DNA of 10,786 bases from Candidatus Kapaibacterium sp. (GTDB lineage Bacteria > Bacteroidota > Ignavibacteria > Kapaibacteriales > UBA2268). This document shows, piece by piece, positions 1-5,154 of the stretch. The position numbers and the translations under genes were made by a program. The notes under the pieces were generated by a model that was not told where the DNA came from, searched no databases, and saw nothing but the letters and a program-made list of their open reading frames with translations. The stretch's first letter is position 1; each line of letters starts with the position of its first letter. The DNA is taken from the NCBI GenBank assembly GCA_027858275.1, contig JAQIDA010000015.1, positions 1-10,786 on the forward strand, read 5' to 3'.

Positions 1-307
1 TTTTGAATTCTATTTTATAATAATCCAAATCAGATTTTTCGTTTAAGGGTTCATCAGGGAAAAGTATCTTACGTTTAACTATTTTAATGTCATCAACGGG
101 CGAATAAAATCTAACGGCAAATGCTTGATCTTTAAAAACTCGGGGTTGATAAAAAGCAATCAATTTCAATGTCTTGTTTTTGACGGATCTCGGTACGATC
201 TTTTTTGACGCAGGAATCCTATACCAGCCTTGGTTCATTGCTGTCAGCAAATCAGCCGGAGTCGGGATCAATGCTATAAGAACGTCTTTTTTTTGCTTTG
301 ATGTCAT
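1..307 (-). CDS. Hypothetical protein, N-terminal part (runs off left edge)
   Basis: The minus strand is open from an ATG at 307-305 to the window edge, giving 102 residues with no stop. The N-terminus reads MTSKQKKDVLIALIPTP, followed by NQGWYRIP (about residues 25-32), AFYQPRVF and a later LFPDEP. This pattern (a 'DVLIA-IP-P' strand, a 'GWYRIP' turn, 'aFYQ', then 'LlPDEP ... YYK') resembles a family of uncharacterised bacterial proteins I recall only as 'hypothetical', so no function is assigned. There is no signal peptide or membrane segment in the visible part, so it is probably cytoplasmic. It is divergent from the lipoprotein gene at 522, with about 214 bases between the two starts. The reading frame is convincing; the function is unknown. 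Confidence 0.7.
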   Translation of the reverse strand, partial: MTSKQKKDVLIALIPTPADLLTAMNQGWYRIPASKKIVPRSVKNKTLKLIAFYQPRVFKDQAFAVRFYSPVDDIKIVKRKILFPDEPLNEKSDLDYYKIEFK

Positions 308-521
308 AGTCTCTAATCTATCCGCTTTTATTTCAGATTCGACTCAACAATAAATTCGAACATCACTATTTACACAAATTCATCTGTAAACTTACACTAG
401 CTCAATATAGTAAAATATTTGGATTTAACCGGCTTGGAATAATTTATGGGCAACAGACTTGTCTTTGTTAAAATAATTTAATATTATATGCCAAATTATT
501 GTTAATAAAGAGATTATACCA
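308..521. other. AT-rich divergent intergenic region
   Basis: This gap lies between two divergently transcribed genes and must carry promoters for both. I see no gene, RNA or repeat in it. The only recognisable signal is the sigma-70-like pair at 459-487, listed separately. Confidence 0.5.
459..487 (+). promoter_or_regulatory. Candidate promoter for the lipoprotein gene
   Basis: TTGTCT at 459-464 and TATTAT at 482-487 are separated by 17 bases, matching the sigma-70 consensus at 4/6 and 5/6 positions. Transcription would start near 494, about 28 bases before the ATG at 522. In AT-rich DNA such matches arise by chance, and Bacteroidota often use a different -7 motif, so this is tentative. Confidence 0.35.
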
Positions 522-1400
522 ATGAGATATATTCGCTATTATATCCTCTCCGTCGCTGTTTTACTTATGATCAGCCTTTCCTCATGTGTCGAACCGCCAA
601 CAGAAACTACAAGTCCTCCGCCGGATAATATTCTTTTCCCGATGGCTGTCGGGAATTATTGGATATATGAAACTTTCGATCTGCGGGCTGACGGCAGCAA
701 AATACTTGAGAGTAAAAGAACGGACTCAATAGTAGTCGAATCTATCGAAAATATTGCCGACGAAGATGCTTATAAATTTGTTCGCTATACCGGCGTGACT
801 GTTGCAAAAGCGGAATATTACCGAGAAATTTTCGGGCAAATTTTCAAGTTAACTCAGACGGATACTTTCAATCTTTTCTTTCCGGATAATATTGACATAA
901 TGAACAATGAGCCGCAATATCTCAACTTAGTTGATCCGTATAAATCTGAATGGGTTGGAGCAAGCGGATCCGTATCAAGCACTATAGAATATCTCGACAG
1001 CCGATTTGACGAAAGCCAAATATATTCCTGTGAAGTCACAAGCGTGGTTACATGCAAATTCGAGAATAAAGGAGTTGTTGATATTTCGGGAGTGAACTAT
1101 AAAAGCACGGTCTACTCATTATATCCGGATATGATGATTAATATTAGGAATTTTAAACGATTTGTCAATGATTCAATTGGCGAAGTTGACTCGGAGATTT
1201 TCATTTCATCTTATGAAAACAACAAAAAAATAGTGACCTATACTTATGCTGAGGGTGTCGGCCTCGCTAATATTCGATATGAACCTTATCAGGTGAATTA
1301 TTATTCGGTAGACAAGGGTACTGAGCATACTGCAATCAGGGATAAGAAATACTTCAACGGGATCAATCGTGAGCTTGTGAGATATTTTTTGGTTGATTGA
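522..1400 (+). CDS. Predicted lipoprotein of unknown function
   Basis: The gene encodes 292 residues. The N-terminus has a charged start (MRYIRYY), a hydrophobic core at about 8-19 and a lipobox LSSC with Cys22, so the product should be exported by Sec, lipidated at Cys22 and anchored in an envelope membrane. A proline/threonine-rich linker (about 24-35) follows, then FPMAVGNYWIYE at 39-50. This 'FP-xVGNYWxYE' opening recurs in uncharacterised Bacteroidota/Ignavibacteria lipoproteins. The rest is rich in beta-strand-like, aromatic segments with no catalytic motif that I recognise. The gene stands alone on the plus strand, convergent with the RHS-remnant block that ends at about 1415. Upstream of the ATG only a weak AAAGAG-like ribosome site is visible (about 507-512). 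Function is unknown; an envelope or binding role is only a guess. Confidence 0.85.
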   Translation: MRYIRYYILSVAVLLMISLSSCVEPPTETTSPPPDNILFPMAVGNYWIYETFDLRADGSKILESKRTDSIVVESIENIADEDAYKFVRYTGVTVAKAEYYREIFGQIFKLTQTDTFNLFFPDNIDIMNNEPQYLNLVDPYKSEWVGASGSVSSTIEYLDSRFDESQIYSCEVTSVVTCKFENKGVVDISGVNYKSTVYSLYPDMMINIRNFKRFVNDSIGEVDSEIFISSYENNKKIVTYTYAEGVGLANIRYEPYQVNYYSVDKGTEHTAIRDKKYFNGINRELVRYFLVD

Positions 1401-1414
1401 GATTTAACAGGATA

Positions 1415-1465
1415 CGGCAGGCGGACAATTGTTCGGACGTTGCCGAGGTGGGCGTGAATGTCTAC
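1415..1465 (-). pseudogene. RHS core remnant (copy 2, short)
   Basis: Read on the minus strand, the frame starting at 1465 gives VDIHAHLGNVRTIVRLP. It contains H-x-HLGNVRT, the hallmark of the RHS repeat-associated core. There is no start codon and no open frame of useful size, and the match stops after about 17 codons. The fragment overlaps the stop codon of the lipoprotein gene at 1462-1917 in another frame. At DNA level it pairs with the longer remnant at 1936-2094 (see repeats). It is best read as a scar left when RHS tips were exchanged or duplicated, not as an expressed gene. Confidence 0.65.
1417..1460 (-). repeat. RHS-core DNA repeat, copy A
   Basis: These 44 bases match 2031-2074 at 39 positions with no gap; the longest shared run includes AATTGTTCGGACGTTGCCGA. 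The two copies are in the same orientation, 614 bases apart, and bracket the lipoprotein gene at 1462-1917. Both lie within the HLGNVRT-encoding part of the RHS core. Confidence 0.85.
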
Positions 1466-1917
1466 CTTATAACAACATCATTATATTTTAATTGAATTTC
1501 ATAAGCTTCAATATTCTCAATCATTGGATCAAATTTCCAATAAACATCAAATGTTATTGTGTTATTTGCGGGAATCTCTTGTACATACAAAAAGTATACG
1601 AAATACGATGCAATTTCCGCTCCTTTCGAATCCATGTCCAAGTCTTTGATGTATAGTTTTATATTATTAAAATTGAATTCTATAGGATCATTTGACACAT
1701 TTTTTATATCTAACTCACCAAATATCAATGTTTTGTCTTTATTATGAGGGATGACATGACGATCCTCAATGTCAGTTAGTCTACAATTAATATGTACGTC
1801 AGATGCGAATTTATAACTTCTACTGATCGCTCTATTATCAAGAACATTTATTGCAGAAGATGTACATGATATCATTATCAATGAAATAATGAATAATAAT
1901 TTGTTGTTTTTTATCAT
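1462..1917 (-). CDS. Small predicted lipoprotein in RHS-remnant cassette; possible immunity protein
   Basis: The gene encodes 151 residues. The N-terminus MIKNNKLLFIISLIMISC has a short hydrophobic core and a MISC lipobox with Cys18, predicting a lipoprotein. The remainder looks like a single beta-sandwich: LIFGELDIKNVSN, then EFNFNNIKLYIKDL, and later NNTITFDVYWKFDP. This pattern is reminiscent of the Ig-like DUF4352-type folds common in bacterial lipoproteins, but I cannot place it in a named family. An AGGGAAG ribosome site sits about 5-10 bases before the ATG. The gene starts just downstream of one RHS-core remnant (stop at 1936-1938) and ends on a second one (1415-1465). In RHS loci this is where immunity or accessory genes of displaced tips sit, so an immunity role is a context-based inference only. 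Confidence 0.8.
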   Translation of the reverse strand: MIKNNKLLFIISLIMISCTSSAINVLDNRAISRSYKFASDVHINCRLTDIEDRHVIPHNKDKTLIFGELDIKNVSNDPIEFNFNNIKLYIKDLDMDSKGAEIASYFVYFLYVQEIPANNTITFDVYWKFDPMIENIEAYEIQLKYNDVVIR

Positions 1918-1935
1918 CTTTTCTTCCCTATGAAT

Positions 1936-2094
1936 TTATAACGTTGACTGACCCTTTCTCAGCCAATTGTCCGGCAGAACATCCCCAAAGGGGGCGTAAT
2001 CGTATTGCGCTATTATTTCTGACGTATCCCGCGGGCGGATAATTGTTCGGACGTTGCCGAGGTGGTTGTGGATGCGGGAATACCTTAATTCCTC
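1936..2094 (-). pseudogene. RHS repeat-associated core remnant (copy 1)
   Basis: Between a TAA at 2097-2095 and a TAA at 1938-1936 the minus strand is open for 52 codons without a start codon. It reads HNHLGNVRT at about residues 9-17, then RPRDTSEIIAQYDYAPFGDVL at about 20-40. HxHLGNVR followed about 20 residues later by YDYxPFGEVL is the signature of the RHS core that precedes the variable C-terminal toxin tip. Here the core ends 12 residues after the PFG motif (KGQSTL, stop), so no tip is encoded. The upstream RHS repeats are absent as well. It is a displaced, non-functional core fragment. The overlapping 60-codon frame at 1928-2110 is only its shadow. A lipoprotein gene with its own ribosome site starts 18 bases after the stop. 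Confidence 0.8.
2031..2074 (-). repeat. RHS-core DNA repeat, copy B
   Basis: This is the partner of 1417-1460, with 39 of 44 bases identical and the same orientation. It lies inside the longer RHS-core remnant, in the part encoding HLGNVRT. Direct repeats of this type at RHS tips are natural substrates for recombination that swaps or stacks tip/immunity cassettes. Confidence 0.85.
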
Positions 2095-2134
2095 TTAAGA
2101 GCAACAACACATTAAATATAATATGCTTTACATG

Positions 2135-2473
2135 CTACTTAGTATGGTAGCATTCAAGGATTTTACAATCCTTCTTACGAATTCTAATATGTGCGACCCC
2201 ACCTATATTCATATAGCCTTCCTTTGGTTCAGGCAGAACACCATTTATAGACCAAACAGAATCATTCTCACATGTTACTTTAAATGGTTTTTGTTTGTTT
2301 ACCTGTTCTCCGTACACAGACAAAAGAATAATCTCAGCAATTTTGCTTGCGGTTTCTTTATCAGGCACATAACTACGATTCGGATTAATTTTATCTGATT
2401 TAACATTATCTAAAAAACAAAAAATTAATCCAAAGATAATTATGATTGAAATGATTGTTGTTTTTTGTCTCAT
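2135..2473 (-). CDS. NTF2-fold immunity-like protein (YbbC/YhhH type)
   Basis: Starting at 2473 the product is 112 residues. I prefer this ATG over upstream in-frame ATGs at 2503 and 2485 because GGAG at 2483-2480 lies 6 bases in front of it and because MRQKTTIISIIIIFGLIFCFL is then a proper Sec signal or N-terminal anchor. The body matches the RHS-associated NTF2-fold immunity family as I know it: YVPDKETASKIAE (35-47), VYGE (53-56), KPF (62-64), DSVWSINGVLP (71-81) and GGVAHIRIRKKDCKIL (91-106). E. coli YbbC and YhhH, which sit next to rhs genes, belong to this family. Members are thought to neutralise cognate toxins; no biochemical role is known for this one. It lies upstream of an RHS-core remnant on the same strand, and no toxin partner is left beside it. 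The family call is fairly strong; activity is inferred. Confidence 0.8.
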   Translation of the reverse strand: MRQKTTIISIIIIFGLIFCFLDNVKSDKINPNRSYVPDKETASKIAEIILLSVYGEQVNKQKPFKVTCENDSVWSINGVLPEPKEGYMNIGGVAHIRIRKKDCKILECYHTK

Positions 2474-2593
2474 ATATAACTCCATTATGGTCAGTGATTT
2501 CAAATATTAAGCCATTATTTTATTTCTCTGTTCATTAGAATCTGTGAAGGACAAATCAAATTATTTATCTCTCAAATAATCTATAAAATGTAA

Positions 2594-2845
2594 TCAACAG
2601 CCTATCATCGCTATTAATTCTAGACTTTGATTAAAAACTTGATTCGGCAATCCGTCTCTTCCTGAAAATACTTTATCTTGTATCGGTTTCCATACATCTT
2701 GATATTCTTGTTCATTAAGCCAATATTTGATCATATATTCTTTAGCATGCGTTTTATTTCCCCATCTTTCTTCAGGAACAATTTTTGAAAAAGAAGAAAA
2801 CCAGTAATTACTGTATTCTTCAATATGCTCAATAAATTCTATCAT
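2594..2845 (-). CDS. Unrecognised 83-residue protein, possible immunity gene
   Basis: The gene encodes a small, soluble, aromatic and acidic protein beginning MIEFIEHIEEYSNYWFSSF and later containing YMIKYWLNEQEYQDVWKPI. There is no signal peptide and no motif I recognise. Its ATG overlaps the TGA of an 18-codon upstream reading frame (ATGA, 2845-2842), an arrangement typical of coupled toxin-immunity pairs. If the stop TGA at 2594-2596 is ignored, the frame continues with LHFIDYLRDK and then TAA, so the original C-terminus may have been ten residues longer. The gene lies between rsmH and the NTF2-fold gene on the same strand. Immunity function is suggested by context and size only. Confidence 0.65.
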   Translation of the reverse strand: MIEFIEHIEEYSNYWFSSFSKIVPEERWGNKTHAKEYMIKYWLNEQEYQDVWKPIQDKVFSGRDGLPNQVFNQSLELIAMIGC

Positions 2846-2898
2846 TTTTGAATTCCAATTTTATAAACTTTACCTGATTGATTAATATCTATTGTATG
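2842..2898 (-). pseudogene. Tail of a lost coding region, possibly an RHS toxin tip
   Basis: Immediately after the rsmH stop, in the same frame, 18 codons read HTIDINQSGKVYKIGIQK and end in TGA. That TGA overlaps the next ATG by two bases (ATGA). There is no start codon. The SGKVYKIGI pattern looks like the last beta hairpin of a real protein, and the overlap suggests it was once translated ahead of the 83-residue gene. It may be the C-terminal end of a deleted toxin now joined to the rsmH end. The fragment is very short, so this is a reasoned suspicion rather than a firm call. Confidence 0.35.
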
Positions 2899-3906
2899 TT
2901 ATAATTTTTCCGCTACTCTTGTTTTCGCGCTTCGAGAACGAGGATTTCGAGCTAATTCTTCATCTGTCGGCAAGATAGGTTTTGGAGTAATAATTTTTAG
3001 AACCGGCACGGGCTTTGCTTGAATAGAATTATCATTTGGAAGTTCTTTGATTTTAGGTTTTGCGAATTCTCGGAAGATTGTTTTAACGATTCTGTCTTCG
3101 AGTGAGTGATATGACATAACTACGATTCTCCCCCCCGGAGCAAGAATTCTCACCGAATTCTTCAAGGTATTTTCCAGAACATCAAGTTCGGAATTCACCG
3201 CGATTCGTAAAGCTTGGAATACACGAGCCAATGATTTGAATCTGAGCTTTTCGGGAACGGTCTCTTCGACCGCGCCGCGTAAGTGGTAAGTAGTTTTGAG
3301 AGGGAAAGCGCGACGCTGCTGCGTTATGCGTCGCGCTATCAATCTTGCGTATGGTTCTTCGCCATAAATGCGAAGAATTCTTTCAAGATCCTCTTCGTTA
3401 GCGTGATTCAGGATTTCTTCCGCTGATTGACCCTCCGCTCCGAATCTCATATCGAGCGGGGAATTAATTCGGAAGCTGAACCCTCGGCGACTTTCGTCTA
3501 ATTGACGGGATGATAATCCCAGATCTAACAAAATGCCGTTGGTTCGACCCTGTATTTCCTCTATGCCGCATGCCTTTTCAAAGGATAAATGATGCAGTTT
3601 CAGTCTGCTGGCGCTACCGAGTTGAAGTTCCCCCCGGAATTTCTTCTCGCAATGCGCTATAGCCTGCTCATCCTTGTCGAATGCGAATATTTGACCGGTT
3701 TCTCCGAGGCGATTTAGAATCTCGCCTGTATGACCGCCGCCCCCCAGCGTGCCGTCAACGTAGATACCGTTCAAATCTTGTAGTAAATATCCTAAAGTCT
3801 CTTCGAGCATTACCGGAAGATGATAATCATATTCCGCAGGCTCTATATCGGGCAATTCCTTTTTCTTTGGAAGCCTCGAGACTTTTTTCTTTTTTTTATT
3901 TGCCAT
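2899..3906 (-). CDS. rsmH: 16S rRNA (cytosine(1402)-N(4))-methyltransferase RsmH (MraW)
   Basis: The product (335 residues) transfers a methyl group from S-adenosylmethionine to N4 of C1402 in 16S rRNA, tuning the ribosomal P site. Family motifs are present in order: HLPVMLEE (29-36), SAM-binding DGTLGGGGHTG (51-61), AFDKDEQA (75-82), GILLDLGLSS (124-133), GFSFRINSPLDMR (142-154), RVFQALRIAVNSEL (228-241), SYHSLEDRIVK (265-275) and the C-terminal NPRSRSAKTR (321-330). Length is slightly above the usual 300-315 residues because of a lysine-rich N-terminal extension (MANKKKKK, to about residue 25). The start is supported by a GAGAG-like site about 9 bases upstream. It follows mraZ by 90 bases, as in standard dcw clusters. 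Unusually, ftsL and ftsI do not follow; RHS/immunity remnants do. Confidence 0.97.
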   Translation of the reverse strand: MANKKKKKVSRLPKKKELPDIEPAEYDYHLPVMLEETLGYLLQDLNGIYVDGTLGGGGHTGEILNRLGETGQIFAFDKDEQAIAHCEKKFRGELQLGSASRLKLHHLSFEKACGIEEIQGRTNGILLDLGLSSRQLDESRRGFSFRINSPLDMRFGAEGQSAEEILNHANEEDLERILRIYGEEPYARLIARRITQQRRAFPLKTTYHLRGAVEETVPEKLRFKSLARVFQALRIAVNSELDVLENTLKNSVRILAPGGRIVVMSYHSLEDRIVKTIFREFAKPKIKELPNDNSIQAKPVPVLKIITPKPILPTDEELARNPRSRSAKTRVAEKL

Positions 3907-3996
3907 TATAAAGAACTCTCGAATCTATTTTCTAATGATCACATTTTTAGTCAAGCAACTTTCGTTATTATGACTGAGGTCATTGAAATTGAAAGA

Positions 3997-4440
3997 TTAC
4001 ATTGTCATAACTGTTTCAAGCACATCGTCGTAAGATTCCTCGCGGCTGCTCAGATATTCTTCATATCGTTCCGGATTCCAGAATTCAATATGATCCATCT
4101 GCCCTACGATTTTGACTTTTCCTTCTATACCTGCCAAAGCAAGCAGGTCTTTGGGTAGAGTAATGCGCTGTTGTGCGTCGATCGTTACGTCCTCGCTCCA
4201 CTCCAGAAGCACTCTGAGTACGTATTTGCTTTTTTTATCGAATTGATTCAGCCTGCCGAGCTGATCTTCAATTTTTTTCCATTCATCAAGCGGATAGGCT
4301 GAGATGCACTTGTCAACACCGCGCGTCACGTTGAATGTACCGCTCGCCTCGGGCGAGATACATTTACGCATTTTCGCGGGAATATTTACTCGACCTTTTT
4401 TGTCGAGCGAATATATTTCTCTTCCTTTGAAATTTGACAT
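3997..4440 (-). CDS. mraZ: Transcriptional regulator MraZ
   Basis: The product (147 residues) is the DNA-binding regulator that opens the dcw cell-division/cell-wall cluster and, in bacteria where it was studied, controls its own operon. It has two SpoVT/AbrB-like half-domains: the first motif is DKKGRVNIP (13-21) and the second DAQQRITLP (88-96). The usual second motif is DxxGRxxLP; here the Gly is replaced by Gln91, a mild oddity. Length is normal for the family. GAGGG at 4452-4448 precedes the ATG by 7 bases. rsmH follows on the same strand, so the two genes probably form one transcript. Phased TGGGN-like boxes lie 29-114 bases upstream of the start. Confidence 0.97.
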   Translation of the reverse strand: MSNFKGREIYSLDKKGRVNIPAKMRKCISPEASGTFNVTRGVDKCISAYPLDEWKKIEDQLGRLNQFDKKSKYVLRVLLEWSEDVTIDAQQRITLPKDLLALAGIEGKVKIVGQMDHIEFWNPERYEEYLSSREESYDDVLETVMTM

Positions 4441-4468
4441 TGTTTTTCCCTCATTTCGGACAATATTG

Positions 4469-4554
4469 TCCCACTTCCACCCATATTTTTTTCAATATAC
4501 AAATAATCCCCCATTTTCACCCACTTATTATTAATTTTAAACCATTTTTATCCA
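4469..4554 (-). promoter_or_regulatory. Putative MraZ operator: three pairs of TGGGN-like boxes
   Basis: On the minus strand, read toward mraZ, there are three pairs of 5-mers, each pair separated by exactly 5 bases: TGGAT/TGGTT (4554-4540), TGGGT/TGGGG (4523-4509) and TGGGT/TGGGA (4483-4469). Four boxes fit TGGGN perfectly and two are degenerate. Box starts fall on a near-constant 10-bp phase (4469, 4479, 4509, 4519, 4540, 4550), placing them on one face of the helix. MraZ of E. coli is known to bind direct TGGGN repeats with 5-base spacers upstream of mraZ, so this is very likely the autoregulatory operator. Confidence 0.75.
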
Positions 4555-4615
4555 CTTTTTTGCATTTTCTGTGAATAATTGGGATTTTTGAGGATTATGA
4601 AAATAATTTTGAACA

Positions 4616-4651
4616 GGATTTTATGGATTATTGGGATTAAGGGGATTAAGA
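4616..4651 (+). repeat. 9-bp tandem repeat, four units
   Basis: GGATT recurs at 4616, 4625, 4634 and 4643, giving four 9-base units (GGATTTTAT, GGATTATTG, GGATTAAGG, GGATTAAGA). Two further GGATT copies out of register lie at 4582 and 4592. Similar 'aacaggatt...ggattaa' strings are common intergenic filler in many environmental genomes. No function is assigned. Confidence 0.7.
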
Positions 4652-4717
4652 AAAGAGAGTTGTTGCTATAAATTATATCTTCTGAATCACTGTATAAAAA
4701 ATGCCGGCAATTCTTGC

Positions 4718-4912
4718 GGGCTGAAGGCCCAATTTACTTCTGCTCGGGGCAGCGCCCCGGGTGCTTAACGAACAAGTCCTATCGCCCTGTAAGGGCAGAT
4801 TAAAATTGTATTATATGTAACCAAAGATTAAGCTGCCCTTTCAGGGTGTAGGATACGCGTTGTATTACCCCGGGGCGATGCCCCGGGCTATATTAATCTG
4901 CCCTTTCAGGGC
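4718..4912. repeat. Cluster of six GC-rich hairpins (REP-like intergenic element)
   Basis: Six short perfect stems lie in 195 bases: GGGC/GCCC (4718-4730), CGGGGC-AGC-GCCCCG (4745-4759), GCCCT-GTA-AGGGC (4784-4796), CCCT-TTC-AGGG (4836-4846), CCCGGGGC-GAT-GCCCCGGG (4869-4887) and GCCCT-TTC-AGGGC (4900-4912). Two motif types recur, a CCGGGGC...GCCCCGG stem and a GCCCTttcAGGGC stem, and the left part partly mirrors the right. This resembles dispersed palindromic elements seen in many copies in environmental Bacteroidota- and Planctomycete-like genomes. It could be a REP-type repeat mobilised in trans or a structured RNA. No transposase is present in the window. Confidence 0.65.
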
Positions 4913-5022
4913 GTTTGAAAATGTTGACCGCAATTGTTGATAAAGATAAATTAAGCAGAATAATATTCTATTCAAAACCCCAAAGATTTAATCTGATAAT
5001 AAACACTCATAATTGCCTAATA

Positions 5023-5060
5023 TTGATTTGTCGACCTTATAAATCAAGTCATATTTGATT
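5023..5060. promoter_or_regulatory. Triple half-site inverted repeat upstream of the LytTR gene
   Basis: TTGATTT (5023-5029), AAATCAA (5041-5047) and TTGATT (5055-5060) form two overlapping inverted repeats, with spacers of 11 and 7 bases. The last half-site coincides with a candidate -35 element. This arrangement could be an operator, but short AT-rich inverted repeats arise easily by chance. Confidence 0.35.
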
Positions 5061-5083
5061 AAAACAATTTTTTTCATCATATT
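5055..5083 (+). promoter_or_regulatory. Candidate promoter of the LytTR gene
   Basis: TTGATT (5055-5060) and CATATT (5078-5083) are 17 bases apart, each matching the sigma-70 consensus at 4/6 positions. Transcription would start about 65 bases ahead of the ATG at 5155. Confidence 0.3.
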
Positions 5084-5154
5084 TGCATATATCTGTTTTG
5101 ATTTGCCTGAAGTGAGGCGGCAGATTATTATTTTTATCACAGGGAAAACTTAGA

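Larger units (their letters stand above)
4555..5154. other. Gene-free region of about 600 bases
   Basis: No credible coding sequence is present between the mraZ operator and the LytTR gene. The region holds the 9-bp tandem repeat (4616-4651), a cluster of six hairpins (4718-4912) and the LytTR promoter region (about 5023-5083). The first part is strongly AT-rich while the hairpins are GC-rich, which makes them stand out from their surroundings. Confidence 0.6.

Noticed and set aside
1928..2110. 60-codon minus-strand open frame beginning MLLLLRG and containing proline-rich HPQPPRQRP
   Set aside because: It is a shadow of the RHS-core remnant, which reads in a different frame with clear HLGNVRT and YDYAPFG motifs; this frame shows low-complexity proline/arginine sequence and no family features.
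2123..2398. 91-codon plus-strand open frame with hydrophobic stretches
   Set aside because: It lies antisense to the NTF2-fold immunity gene, whose motifs and ribosome site are convincing; hydrophobic antisense frames are expected opposite such AT-rich genes.
2474..2503. Upstream start of the NTF2-fold immunity gene at 2503
   Set aside because: The added residues would place a polar stretch before the signal sequence, and the GGAG at 2483-2480 points to the ATG at 2473.
3969..3984. Small hairpin ATGAC-TGAG-GTCAT between mraZ and rsmH as an attenuator
   Set aside because: Only a 5-bp AT-rich stem with no T-run; too weak to support termination or attenuation.
4718..4912. CRISPR array
   Set aside because: The repeated units are short palindromes with irregular spacing and no uniform spacers; no cas genes are nearby.
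5105..5118. GCCT-N6-AGGC hairpin in the leader of the LytTR gene as a riboswitch or thermometer
   Set aside because: Four base pairs only and no conserved riboswitch motif; likely chance.
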